Assembly (NCBI RefSeq): GCF_932276165.1
Contig: NC_064009.1
Span: 6,324,001-6,388,000 of the forward strand
Length of the DNA stretch: 64,000 bases
Direction of reading: 5' to 3'
DNA from: Plutella xylostella
Lineage: Eukaryota > Arthropoda > Insecta > Lepidoptera > Plutellidae
Under the pieces are notes generated by a model. The model was not told the origin of the DNA. It was given only the letters and a program-made list of their open reading frames with translations, and made no database searches. Position numbers and translations under genes: made by a program. This document shows, piece after piece, positions 33,721-45,254 of the stretch (the first letter of the stretch is position 1; the number at the start of each line of letters is the position of its first letter).

Positions 33721-34132
33721 ATGTTTATTGCAGCATAGAGGTGCAAGTATGTGCAGATAATAATAATTAGCTTAATTTGTACATATTCTAGTAATAAATA
33801 TGCCACAAACAATGTAAATAGAGTATTATAGCTATATTTAATTAAAAGAGTTTCTTATCTTAATTGTTGTATTTTTTCGCTCCTACCCCCGAAAAATTAT
33901 CATTTATTTTATCATACTGATCACTGGCTGATCAAGGCAGTTGCAAGTTGTGACTAAGTTATGCTTTCATACCTGAAGCCTTTCATACAGTTACGCTTAC
34001 AAGATGGTATACATACATAACAAGAGCGTACCCGAGAGCAGAATGCACCAAGGCCCTGCATCGAAAGGCAGTCAGGCATATTGTGTAGGGCCGTGTGCCG
34101 GACGAAGCATACGATACAGGAGGATTGATCTA
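33721..34132. other. Non-coding spacer
   Basis: AT-rich with no feature I can assign. Confidence 0.4.
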
Positions 34133-34225
34133 GCTTAACAAAAGACGAACGAAGGAGCGTTGTCATGCAATCGGTATGTTTAATACAACGAAACAGAGTC
34201 GTGGTCAGCGCAACGCTCCGAAACT
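34133..34225 (+). repeat. Z-family element, copy 4 (uninterrupted)
   Basis: GGAGCGTTG at 34154 is mirrored by CAACGCTCC at 34208, with GCAATCGGTATGTTTAATAC and CAGAGTCGTGGTCAGCGCAA between. It serves as the empty site for the TTAA insertion in copy 5. Confidence 0.6.
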
Positions 34226-36041
34226 TTGTTATTCGTAACCTAGGGGATAACCCCCCTGGATTATTCAAGAGGCTTGTTTGTACCGACGTACCGAGCAGTG
34301 AGTAGAAACACGGAGCCAATTTTCAACCAGGCGCCTTACTGGAATGTGACGAGATTTATCGCAGAATGGTCACTATTATTATTGTTTCTTTATAATTTAT
34401 GATGTGTTAATGAGACGCGACTGTAATGCTTGCTTGTAATTGCCCCTATGATGGCTTTTTATAAAATGAGAGTTATAAGAAATAATTACATATGCATGTT
34501 ATAGGATTTGCGAAAACGGGCTAAAATTGAACCGTATATAAGTATATTACGAAAGTAGACTAAGCAAAATTTACTTCTAATTGTCATGTGAATTAAACGA
34601 ATAAATCAATGAACTATGAATAATAATATTACACACTCATAATGAAGTTTCACCTGCCATTGCCGTACCATATTTCACTGGAACTATTTCATTGGTCGCA
34701 AGTATACTGTTTAATATGATGTTAAACGTTCGCACGGGCTTACAGCTAAAGCAACTTATTAATTTCAGTACATCCACAGAACTACATTCTAGTCATATAC
34801 CTATGTACGCATGTATGAATATAAGAACATACGTACTAACTCTCACACAGTCCTAGTAGGGTAAAAACACGACTGGCGGCAGTTGGAAAATTATCCCGTT
34901 GTGAATAACTAAATCTCAACTTTACTGTTATAACTCGTTTGCCTTTTCAAAACTCATATCGTATTTACTAGTGCTTACACAGGAGTTGGCCAGCAATATG
35001 GAAACTTTCTCGTGTGTCGACAGCCCGTTATGGAGCTCTGCAAACAACTAAAGTCCGTCCTCACTCTAATAAATGTTTCTATTTCTACGCACTCGCTAGG
35101 GATTAATATGGGTTAATGAATCGTAGTTTATTGAAATACTCAGTTTATTCATACATTTTGGTTCCTGAATCACGTATTTGAATTTACGTAACTCAATAAA
35201 ACTGGCTGGCCTTAACCCTTAACTACTCGCATGAAAAAAATACGTAACTGCTCGCATTGACACCAATTTCTAATCTAGTAATAATTGAATATAAAATTTA
35301 ACTAAACGGTATTCATAACTAAACCTTTAGGATCAAAATTATACCTTTATTTGGTAACCCCATGTGAGTAATTAAGGGTTAAACCGTTTAGTTTCAATAC
35401 TTCTACGGTTTAAACAGCCATTATTAAACATGTATTGTAGGCCAATTCTTCGGTTTACTTTCTAACATAGAAATAAGAATGTTACTGTAAAAAAAGAAAG
35501 AAATATTTTTTCATAATGACATTGTATAGAATGTCTAGGTATGTTAAGTACTTTCAGCTATAATTAAGTATGTACCTAAGCACGAAAATGCCTAAAGTGA
35601 AATAGACTTTGATAGAATTAGTAACTTTTCTACGAGCAAACTTTTCACTTACAGACAGAAAGTATCAGAAACAGAATATTTTATATATTAACGAATAATA
35701 TCTCTATTTAGACTATTCACGCCCGATCTTTATATTCCGATAAGTACCTACCTACTGTAGCTTCATTTTCCTACTCCTCGGTAAACACTATAAAGGTACT
35801 CAACCCCTCGAAACGAACAAGAAATAATGTGTCCTCCATACGCGATACGAAGCCTCCCAACAAAAGGCACCGTTTTACTTGAGACCGGTGAATTGAAAGC
35901 GTTATGCACAGTGCAGGTTTTAAACAGTAGGTAGGGGAGAGACACCAGTAATCGGCCGTTTAACGACTTTTCTGAAAAGATATCCTCGTAACTTTGTACC
36001 AAATATGTTTTTTTTTTCAATAGGTACGAGAACAGACATTA
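34226..36041. other. Gene-free stretch
   Basis: AT-rich; no recognisable element or gene. Confidence 0.4.
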
Positions 36042-36209
36042 ACCCCCAAATTCATTGAACTTTTTGACACTTTACAATAGGTTTAAAATTGTCCATACGA
36101 ATTCCAAACTTTTCACTGACGTAAAGAGTCGAAATTCGTGTGTTTCAAAGTCAATTTTAAGTATTTTAACCTTGTTGTAAATTTACAAAACGTTCTATGA
36201 ATTTGAAGG
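36042..36209. mobile_element. Element V, copy 2, TTA target
   Basis: It begins ACCCCCAAATTCATTGAAC and ends GTTCTATGAATTTGAAGG, with TTA at 36039-36041 and 36210-36212. It is the inverted relative of 20021-20192 with matching interior blocks (TCGAAATTCGTGTGTTTCAA, TTGACACTTTACAATAGGTT). Confidence 0.7.
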
Positions 36210-36649
36210 TTAGTCTTGTTATAAATCTAGGATACTTACCTTATATTTATAAATTTTTCATCCTATTTTATCATACTACATATACTACTTAATCTAATTT
36301 CTCACTCTCTAAAGGTCACCATTATTACAATCATATGAAGATTTCTCTGAAGTGTCTCCACTCAGTTGCACTGTGTTTTTGTCCATTTTCCTTGAACCAA
36401 TATGCATAGGTAGGCAACTAGGCATACATATTTATACGGGATTTTTAAGTCTTGGCACGATTCTGTTTTTATGCGAAGTCGTATCAATGAGGTTTTAGTA
36501 AAGTAGGTTAGCAGCTTTTTGAGCTTTTCGCCAATGTAACGTTTTATGGTGTGATTTGCTATTACTCGTAGGATCGCATTGCGTTTAAGACATGACTAAA
36601 ATGAGGGTAGTATAAGTTTCATTGTATGTGTGGGTTTGTTGGGTCTTAG
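36210..36649. other. Non-coding spacer
   Basis: Nothing assignable. Confidence 0.4.
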
Positions 36650-36770
36650 GACCGGATGGAGTAGTGGTTAGTGACACTGGCTGCTATGCTGAAGGTTCCG
36701 GGTTCGATTCCCGCGGCCAGGGCAGATAGTTTATAATTTTTCATGAAATATAATATATTTTCCAAACCAG
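36650..36770 (+). mobile_element. tRNA-derived SINE
   Basis: The head has GTAGTGGTTAGTGACACTGG (A-box region) and GGTTCCGGGTTCGATTCCCG (B box), then GGCCAGGGCAGAT and an AT-rich body. The arrangement is common in lepidopteran SINEs. It is not a functional tRNA gene by eye. Confidence 0.65.
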
Positions 36771-37494
36771 GAACTGATAAAACCAAAGTAAATAAAACAA
36801 AAACATATCAAGGTTTACGTACCAAAATGGTTATTTTTAGGTTGTTGAATACTAAAATCTTTTTTTTATGGAATAAAAACGTTATCTCTGAACATTTTCG
36901 GTAAAACCGAGTGCGCTTGGTTTTTATATTTCATTTTGTTTAGATGTTTTCTGGTTGCCTCGTAAAGAGCTTACCTTTTTAATGCTGTCCGAATGGAGTG
37001 TTTTTCACTGTATGATAATCTCCTATTTTAAGTCACAAATAAATAAGCTTACTGCTATTCACATAAAAGCTCTTCTTTTTAATAAGTACCTTTTGGCATT
37101 TCAAGTCCTGCCTTCTACAGGAAGCAGTATTTTATACAATTATAATTTAAATACAACAACATAACTGATGCTATTACATTTTCATAGCGCACGAACGCAA
37201 ATACGTTTCTAATTGCTTCAAAACACCGTAATAAGACAAATAAAAGACAGGTGAGTGGCAAGTGGCGCCTGCACTGCCAGCCTGCACCTGCGAGCTTCGC
37301 AGACCACGGGGAAATGCCAGCGTAATTACTGCCTGATAGTGCACCATTCTACTGACCAAATCAACCACATTTTTTTGGGCATAAACTAAACAACGCACTG
37401 TCAATGCATTTCGGTCCACGCGGTAATTTTTTTTTTAATCGACCGCCTAGTGGCGTCATTCAGGTTCGTAAAGTGGACAAAAAATAACAAGCGC
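36771..37494. other. Non-coding spacer
   Basis: No gene or repeat that I can support. Confidence 0.4.
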
Positions 37495-37744
37495 TTTTGA
37501 TGCAATCGGTGCGTTTAAAGCTGCGTACAGACCGGCCAAACGAACGCCAACGAACGGGTTTTGTTGACCTTCATTGCTGCAATCTGCCCTGTATTATGTA
37601 TGATAATTATCCATCGTTGGGTATTTGTTGGGCGTTCGTTGGGCCAGTCTGTACGCAGCTTAATACAAAGAGATCTGATACAGTCGTAGTTAGCGCAGCA
37701 GCGGTCGTCTGAAACTTCGTTTTTTTGTGGGTTGGAGTGACCCT
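37495..37744 (+). repeat. Z-family element, copy 5, carrying a TTAA MITE
   Basis: TGCAATCGGTGCGTT at the left and TACAAAGAGATCTGATACAG ... GTTAGCGCAGCAGCGGTCGT ... GAGTGACCCT at the right are continuous in copy 4. Here a 141-bp inverted-repeat element lies between them. Confidence 0.65.
37519..37659. mobile_element. TTAA MITE, AGCTGCGTACAGAC ends, 141 bp
   Basis: AGCTGCGTACAGACCGGCC at the left mirrors GGCCAGTCTGTACGCAGC at the right, with TTAA at 37515-37518 and 37660-37663. The paralogous sequence at 34180 has a single TTAA at this point, which confirms the duplication. TTAA suggests piggyBac-type mobilisation. Confidence 0.8.
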
Positions 37745-38454
37745 GGAAGGTTTTTTATTGTGCTTTATCTATATCAATCATTAGTGGAACCGCCCCTTAT
37801 AAACGGAAAGGATTGAATCAATGTAAAACCGCAATGGATGTGGCACACTAAATCGTTTTTCCTGATGAGGGCTAATTTCGCGAGGCTTGATTAATTTACA
37901 TACTTCATCTTATCATTAATCACGGAAACAGTTTGTATTAGCTATACTAACCGGCTAGAAATAGAGCTTTATAAATTCTTTCGTTGTAGTGCGTTGATAG
38001 TTTTATCTGCTTAATTGTTCTTGTTTCTTAGAATGGATGGACAGATTTTACTCGAACACCTATATTTTTGTGTGGCCGTTACACAATATATGTAACTATG
38101 GGATGTTAAAAAGGGAGAATGTAATAACTGTACATTTTCATACAACATAACTGTAGATAGACCGACACATAATAAGTGATAGAGGCGTGGTATGAAATAC
38201 CTCTTTTTTGGTCGCAGTGTTAAGGACGTGTGTGTGTGAAGTGTCTCTCAAGTCTGCTCAATTAAATATCTGAATTGAAGGTCTCAATTTCCTCCAGATG
38301 CTGTCTCCCTTATGAAAACGACGAATCACATCCATCACAGGCTGCGACGCCATTCATTTATCAACATTGAAAGGGTTGATTGAATATGGAACGTCCTTCT
38401 AAGGGCTGTCACTTACGTGTTTGGATTTAAGGGCTTCATATTGAAGATGATCCA

Positions 38455-38458
<4 letters not shown>
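37745..38458. other. Non-coding spacer
   Basis: No feature that I can assign. Confidence 0.4.

Positions 38459-38498
<40 letters not shown>
38459..38498. repeat. (AT)n microsatellite, about 40 bp
   Basis: An uninterrupted AT run of about twenty units abuts the Helitron copy that starts at about 38499 and replaces its expected TC end. Confidence 0.85.
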
Positions 38499-38505
<7 letters not shown>

Positions 38506-38691
38506 TATAAATGCGAAAGTAACTGTGTCTGTCTGTTACTCTTTCACGTCAAAACTACTGAACGGATTTGAATGAAATTTGGTATACATATGGTCTAGAC
38601 CATGAGAAAGAACATAAGCTTCTTTTTATCCCGGAACTCCCACGGGAAAACTTTTTAAGGCGAAGCGAAGCGAAGAAACCGGAACGGCTAG
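38499..38691 (+). mobile_element. Non-autonomous Helitron, 5' end lost
   Basis: It matches the 903-1109 copy from AATATTATATAAATGCGAAA to the CTAG end at 38688-38691, followed by T. The GTCT repeat is reduced and the 5' TCCTAACT end is missing next to the (AT)n run. Confidence 0.75.
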
Positions 38692-39149
38692 TATACATAT
38701 ATTTCGGATCATATTACTATAGTTATAGCACACCCGAGTCTGCGTTGTTCTATGGTTTAGTTTCAAAAAAACATAATTATGAAAATGTTGGTTCTTAATT
38801 ATGTAGGTACGTAAGAACTGAAATTGTTCATTACGTAGAAACACGGTACTGAAACAGAATAACACAGTTTAGTAACTCAGTATGAAATTTAAACAATGTG
38901 CAGTTTCCGCTAATGTCGGAGTGGATTCTACTGAAATAAATACCCTTTGAAATACCTAAGCTATATATACCTAAGATAAAGGAGTGTTCCTACATTATTT
39001 ATGTTTCTTATTTTAAACATTCGATGGATTAGAAATTCTATGGGCGGATCTGGATTTAGTAATTCCTCAGAACTTACTCATTTCATCTCATCATCAGCCC
39101 TCTGTCCTCTAGTTTTTGGTCATTTTTCTATTGTGTAGGCCAACATTTT

Positions 39150-39550
39150 TAACCTACTTCGAAAAAAGGAGGAGGTTCTCAATTCGTCTGTATGTATATT
39201 TTTTTTTTATGTATGTGCACCGAATACTCCGCCATTTATGGACTGATTTTGAAAATTCTTTTTTTGACGTATTGGGTTCAGCTCAGGGGTGGTCCCATTA
39301 TTTTTTCAGAACTTTATTCCACCCCCAAGGGTGGGTAAAGGGGTAAAAACAGGGTATGAATTTCCATTTAGGGTACCCATTAACCGATTCTAATGAAATT
39401 TAAAACGTAAATATACGAGTAGTTCTTATAACAAAAAAATATGATGGTGACCTTGAGCTGATCTGATGATGGAAACGGATGGCAGACAAGGGATTTCCTC
39501 AACGGTATATAGCAACTACCTCGTGTTTAGGCTTGAATGATTCGTATTGA
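39150..39550. repeat. Dispersed repeat R, copy 2
   Basis: It starts ACCTACTTCGAAAAAAGGAG and ends near GAATGATTCGTATTGAC. It is closely similar to 14357-14755 throughout. Its right end meets the 3' tail of the LINE at 39551. Confidence 0.65.
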
Positions 39551-41853
39551 CTGTTGTTGTTGCAGTCCTATGGCACCCCAGAGGTGCAGAGGGTCTCCAC
39601 CAACGTCCGCCACTTCCGCCTATCTTCGGCTGCACTTTTGGCCTCACTCCAGCTTAGTCCAGCGGCTCGCAGCTCGTTTTCGACGCTTCGGCGCCATGTT
39701 TGGACAGGGCGTCCCCGGGAGCGCTTGCCATTTGGTGGCCTCCAGTCAAAGGCTATAGTTGCGGCATTCGTAGCTCCTCTCCGTACAGTGTGCCCAATCC
39801 ATCTCCATTTTCGCTTCGCAATTTCCTTGCCGATGGGAGATTGTCGGCACAGCTTCCACAGATCTTCGTTACGTATTGTCTTCGGCCAGAAAACGCGTAG
39901 GATCGACCTGAGGGACTTATTGACGAGCACTTGCAGTTTGTTCGTCAGCCCTTTCGTCACTCTCCACGTTTCGCAACCAAAGAGCAATACGGACTTCACG
40001 ATGGAGTCGAAGAGGGAGATTTTTATGCGCCTTGTGAGCACATTCGAGTCCCAAACAGGTTTGAGCTGGGCAAACGCAGCCTTCGCCTTCTTGATCCTGC
40101 TCTCTATATCCTCATCTGCTCCTCCCTGACGGGTGACCGTGCTTCCGAGGTAAGTAAATGCATCGACCGAGTCCAAGCGTTGGTCATCGAGTGTTAAGGC
40201 GTCCAAGGTTTTAGCCTTGATACGCATATCGACTGTTTTGCGTCGGTTTATTCGCAGACCCATTACTCTGGCTTCCTCCTGCAGGTGTGCGAGTTTCTCT
40301 TGTAATAGGTCGAGAGTTGGCGAAATCAGCACGATGTCGTCCGCGTAGTCTAGGTCCTCTAGGACACCTGAAGCCCAGCTTATACCTCTCGGGAGAGCAA
40401 CCACGTTCCTCATCACATCGTCAAGGAGAATAACAAATAGGAGCGGTGACAGGAGACATCCCTGCTTGACGCCAGCTGAAATGCGTATTGGGGCCCCAAG
40501 CTCTTTTTCATGTACGACCCTACATGTACTGCCCTCGTATAGCGAGCGTATCACTTGGATGATGCAGGCTGGTATGCCTCTGCGTTGTAGACTTGACCAC
40601 AACGCGGTCCACTTCACGGTGTCTACAAAGGCCAGAAATAGCTCCGACTGCCATTCGACACATTGCTCAATAAGGACCCGTAGGGTGTTGGTGTGGTCAG
40701 TGCAGGAGCGTCCAGGGCGAAAGCCAGCCTGCTCATCTCTGAGGGTCACTGCTACTTTCGGCGCGATGCGGTTTAGCAGGATCTTAGCTAAGACTTTGGC
40801 GGCAGCGGGCAGTAGCGTGATGCCGCGCCAGTTGTCGCATCGCGATGGGTCCCCCTTTTTTGGAACTTTCACCAGGAGTCCTTGTTTCCACTCAGCGGGT
40901 ACTTGTCCGGCTTCCCAAATACGGGTCAAAAGGGGGAACAGTAAAGTAGCAGACATTGGAGCATCAGCCCTCAGCATATCTACATGGATATTGTCGATAC
41001 CTGGCGCTTTCCCCGGCTTCAGTGACTTCACAGCCGCAACTACTTCTTCGAAAGAGGGTGGCGCTGTTGGTATATCCAGAAGAATGCTGTCGTTATCCAT
41101 GCTGGTGGGCTCTTGTAGGTCTGTGCCCTGGGCTTGCTCTAGGAGACTTGAAAAGTGCTCTGTCCATCGCAGCAGCTGCTCGCTCTGGGTGCACAATAGA
41201 CTGCCATCGCTGGCTCTGAGTGGCTTCCTCGCAGGTCGTGTGCGTCTTCCACTGAGGCGTCGCGTCACGTCGTATAGCGCACGCATGTCTTTGTGGCGAG
41301 CGGCTACGTTGGCACGGTCCGCCAACTCGTCTGCGGCTCTTCGGCGGTCTCGACGTGCGGTCCTCTTAATTTGTGAGCGGAGGTTGGCGTATCGGCTTCT
41401 TAGGCAAGATGCGTCCGGCTCCACTGCAGACAGTAGTTGGCCCTTGACTTGGTGCCGATCTTCAATTGCCTGCCACAGTTCTTGCGACATCCAGTTCTCT
41501 CTTTGAGGCTTGGAGTAGCCGAGCACCTCTTCCCCTGCGTTTGTGTAGGCGTTCCTTATGCGCGTCCAAGATCCGTCCATTTCCTCGTCCTCGAGTTCTT
41601 CTAGAAGTTCGTACTGATTCCGAAGGGACATGCGGAATTTCTCCCGCCATTCCGGGTCGTGGAGTTTTCGTACTTCGAAGCTTCTAGACGTCTGCTCAGG
41701 TTTACGGCTTGGGGTACACAACTTGAGGCGCACTTCTGCTACTACAAGGTGGTGGTCGCTATCCACGTCAGCACCGCGTCGGTTCCTCACATCCAGCAAC
41801 GAGGATCTCCAGGAACGACTGATCGCAACATGGTCTATTTGGTTGCGGGTAAC
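39551..41853 (-). mobile_element. RTE-like LINE, 5'-truncated
   Basis: The minus-strand element starts abruptly inside the endonuclease domain near 41853 and runs through one long ORF to a stop at 39568. It ends with a short CAACAACAACAG tail. Flanking sequences belong to repeat R on one side and element T on the other, so it appears to have landed inside an older element. Confidence 0.7.
39568..41799 (-). pseudogene. RTE-like LINE ORF2 fragment, 743 aa, motif A deleted
   Basis: The frame continues upstream of the ATG at 41799 to about 41853 (NQIDHVAISRSW), so this is the inside of a longer protein. Residues 1-30 are the endonuclease end (SDHHLVVAEV). The reverse transcriptase follows: SLKPGKAPGIDNIHVDML, the KVPKKGDPSRCDNWRGITLL block, DEQAGFRPGRSCTD, AGVKQGCLLSPLLF, and DYADDIVLIS. 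The C-terminus has KWRWIGHTVRR and a GRPVQTWRRSVE segment. Motif A reads LAFVDTVKW where relatives have LAFVDFxKAFDTVxW. Six codons appear to be missing without loss of frame, which should abolish polymerisation. Confidence 0.8.
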
Positions 41854-41879
41854 ACCATCATCATTTTTATAATAATAAA

Positions 41880-42277
41880 AAATAAAAAAAACAGAGCACT
41901 AAAAAGTAAGAAATAATTTAAGGTTTACACCAAAAATAAAGATTCTTGATTCTTACCTCACTTTTGCGATTTATGTAGGTAGGTACCTACCAAACTAAGT
42001 TAACGCACCTATGTACCTAGAAGGTACCGAAAAGAAAAAAAAGTAGAACTGTCGGTAAAAGTGACCCTTCGTGTATATTCGAAAATAGTATCGAATCCTG
42101 TGCTCGCTCTACTGTTCTTTTTGGATGTTGGTGCGGTGACAAAGCAATCTGAGGAAATATGGCACCAACTTCAAAAAATAACAGTTCTTGCTTAGGTTTA
42201 TTTGTACTGTCACATAGAATTGGTGTAAACATTAAATTATTTCTTACTTTTTAGTGTTTTTTTTTAAGTCGGTTTTT
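41880..42277. mobile_element. Inverted-repeat element T, copy 2, longer and diverged
   Basis: ACTAAAAAGTAAGAAATAAT at the left mirrors ATTATTTCTTACTTTTTAGT at the right, and GTCGGTTTTTTTT ends the right arm. Interior GGTGCGGTGACAAAG and ATATGGCACCAACTTCAAAA match copy 1 in reverse. The left terminal ACCGACTTC has decayed. Confidence 0.65.
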
Positions 42278-42790
42278 TTTTAAAATTATTTACATAGAAT
42301 TTTCAAACATTAGGTTATATTACGGTTTTGTTAGGCACAATATAATTGCTGACAACTGTGAGAACAATATCTACCGGACTACCTTTTCATGAAGACTTTA
42401 TCTTTTGACCTAGTCAAGGGCACTGCATTAGCTGAGTGGAAACCTTTTTGACGATGACAGCAAAAATTATTATGTGATTTGTGTGGTTGATTTTATCAGT
42501 ATTGCTGTCTATGTCAAATAAAGTTTTTTTATCTTTATCTTTATCTATCTGAAAAAGATAATTTGAAAGAAAGAAAAAACATTTACTGCCACATAATCGA
42601 GTAAACACAATAAAACAATACCTACAAAATTAACTTAAGCTTAAAAGGTGGCAAAAGGACAAAGTCAGCAAAGCTGCGAGTTACCTATACCTCGTATAAT
42701 CTATGCAGCGCTGGTTTTCCGTTTGCCCTGGACTTAGGTGCTAAATTATATACTAATAAATTAATTAAACTAGTTACACAAGCTTAATTA

Positions 42791-42852
42791 GATAATAAAT
42801 ATTATAGTTTTATATATAAATAAATAATAATAAATATTATAGTTTTATATAC
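42791..42852. repeat. Tandem duplication, about 37-bp period
   Basis: ATAATAAATATTATAGTTTT occurs at 42791 and again at 42828 with a shared TATATA end. This is a simple local duplication in AT-rich sequence. Confidence 0.6.
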
Positions 42853-44133
42853 AAATTTTAACATCTAACGGACCATTACAATAAAAATATATTTCTATAA
42901 ACCAAATACTTTAGTTTCTCGGAAGGTCTTGAACGCCTATTACGTATTATTTTCCCAACACTCGGACTTACAGTTCTTGGAACACGTAGCCGCCACAATG
43001 GAACGGAAATATTTTTATAAATGCTCCATCATGTATTTTCCAAGTAAAATAAAGTGCAGGAAAACTCCTATAATTGCCGCCTTAGTTCTGGCTGGTAATT
43101 GCTTTATTACTTATTTTCACTTAAGTACCTACATAATAATTATTTAAACCTGCCTTGTGTTTTAGACCACGATAAAGGTTTAGATGTCTTTGTTGTTATA
43201 ATAAATACTAATATTGATTGTACCTATTATAAAAAAAATATATCTAATAACAAATAAATGTCAATGATTGTCTACTTTTTTTTATATAAAAATAACGAAT
43301 ATAATTATAAACGCGACAGTTTGTTTGCATGTTACAGATTTTGATTGGTATGCAAGAAGCTGACATCGTAGAGTTCATAATAAAATTATAATCATATCTT
43401 GTATGTATTACGGTAAGTAATTATATGAACCGCGAGCAATAAATAAATATCATCAATATTTATTTCTATTCAGCAAGTTGCGTATTTAAATGCAGAGGAA
43501 ATAACGAGTATGTACGTACATAATGTTCATTACAATATTTATAGCTCCTAATTTGTAACATAATTCATATTGAATGAATAAATTCAACTGTTTTGATTTG
43601 AAATTAATGATTCAGTGATCTACTCAAGTATCCAAGTAAGTAAATGTCTGGCAAAATTACGGAAAATTTGCTGGGCTTTTCGAAAATTAAACAATTTCAA
43701 ATGGAATATTTCAGTTTGGCTGTTTAATGTTTGTACAAATTAATTGGTTTGTATTATAGCTATCGGTGAAGAGACAAGTTAAATCACCAATCAGTATAAA
43801 TTAGAGACTCACTCAAAAATTAGAGTGGCAATGAGCAATAGAAGGCAAGATTGTAGAATTAAACAATTTCAGGTTGGATAGGAGGTAGGGGTGATACTGA
43901 GGGCCCGAAAGAGAAAGAGAAGAGAATAAAGTCACAGACGTCATCAAACGTGTCGCGAAACTGAACTGACTGAAAACATGGCTCGTGGTAGTCGTGGTAG
44001 AAAATGTTCGTAAATCGTGGACTGGTCAAATGCGATGGACCGACGATATAATAATAATATGAAAAAGATCTGGTGGCCCAAGATCGAAATGAGTGGCATA
44101 GCCTGTAGTAAGCTTCTTAGAATTCTTATTTTT

Positions 44134-44178
44134 AGCCTTTTTTGACCTCAAAAGCGTAGTTTCAGGTCAAAAAAGGCT
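44134..44178. repeat. Hairpin with 15-bp perfect stem
   Basis: AGCCTTTTTTGACCT and AGGTCAAAAAAGGCT flank a 15-bp loop. It could be a small MITE or a structure in a transcript; no flanking duplication is clear. Confidence 0.6.
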
Positions 44179-45093
44179 AAGAAGAAGAAGTAACAGTAGC
44201 ATGTTTTTATTCAGCAGCAAGATGCCGACTATAGCGTCTTCCTGAAAAAAAAACGGCTTCTCAAGACCATTCCTATTAATTTATGAAATTACAGAAATGG
44301 CATAGAGCGATGTCTAGCTACTGAATTAAATTTTCCATGTGTCTAAATTTCAGAAAACCTTCTCAGGATATGGTTTAGTTTGTGAGTGTAACTGTTATCT
44401 TCATTATGTAGGTACTCACATTTCAAGTGATTTCTACCGTTGCAACTGCGCTATGCATGAAGCTAGGAAATATTGGTTCTGACCTCGATATTGCAACAAA
44501 TACCGCCAATGTGGCATTGTGTTTAAGACAATATTAACATTTTGGTGCGGTGCCAATGTAAATTATTAGACGTTCAACTCGCACCACTCACACCCTCGCA
44601 ATTGGCAAATCGTTCTCTATGCAGTGAGAAACTTTATCAGTGACGTTGATTTATCCAACATATTGAGCAACATTAAATATAGACGAATTCTGCTGCTGCT
44701 GAACATACATTTTGATTGAGTAGGTACTTAGATGTCTTAAGTTTGATGTAAAATGGCTTTCCGTGTTTTTTATTAACCTAAGCAATAAAACTCTCCAAAC
44801 GTTTGATTTTATAAACAAATTATAAAGCTCTCAATTTAGCGTGAATATAATTTAATATAAGAATCTCAATTCAGAGTAAAATCATCAATCTTGGCTTTAT
44901 TATATTTTTAAGTGAGAGAAAAAAATGGCGGACTTGGTGAAATGTTGAAGTCATTAATCACAGACCAGTCAAAGGCACGGGGTGGGCACGTGGCCACACT
45001 TTATAAAATATCCGTAAATAGCAAGTCTACCTATTGGTAGGGGTTTTGGAACACAATTTAAAAAGTTGAGTTCCTAGAATTTCTTTTTAAAGT

Positions 45094-45254
45094 CTGTTTT
45101 TTAATCTCAGATACTAAATTGATGGATTCTGGATGGTTCATCAACATTCGATTGTCCCACCAATAGAGCGATACGTCACTTAATCGCGGGACAATAGACT
45201 GTTGATGAACCGTTCAGAATCTCTAAATTTTAATAGTATCTGAGATAAAAACAC
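45094..45254. mobile_element. MITE, AATCTCAGATAC family, both arms present
   Basis: CTGTTTTTTAATCTCAGATA at the left mirrors TATCTGAGATAAAAACA at the right, and GGTTCATCAACA pairs with TGTTGATGAACC inside. A relative lies in SIAH-like intron 1 (4034-4144). Confidence 0.7.

Larger units (their letters stand above)
42278..45093. other. Gene-free stretch
   Basis: It holds a retroposon-like ATCTTT tail near 42524-42546, a tandem duplication at 42791-42852 and a hairpin at 44134-44178. No ORF shows a domain. Confidence 0.45.

Noticed and set aside
40466..41506. 346-codon plus-strand ORF
   Set aside because: It is the antisense shadow of the RTE-like LINE ORF, which has unmistakable reverse transcriptase motifs on the minus strand.
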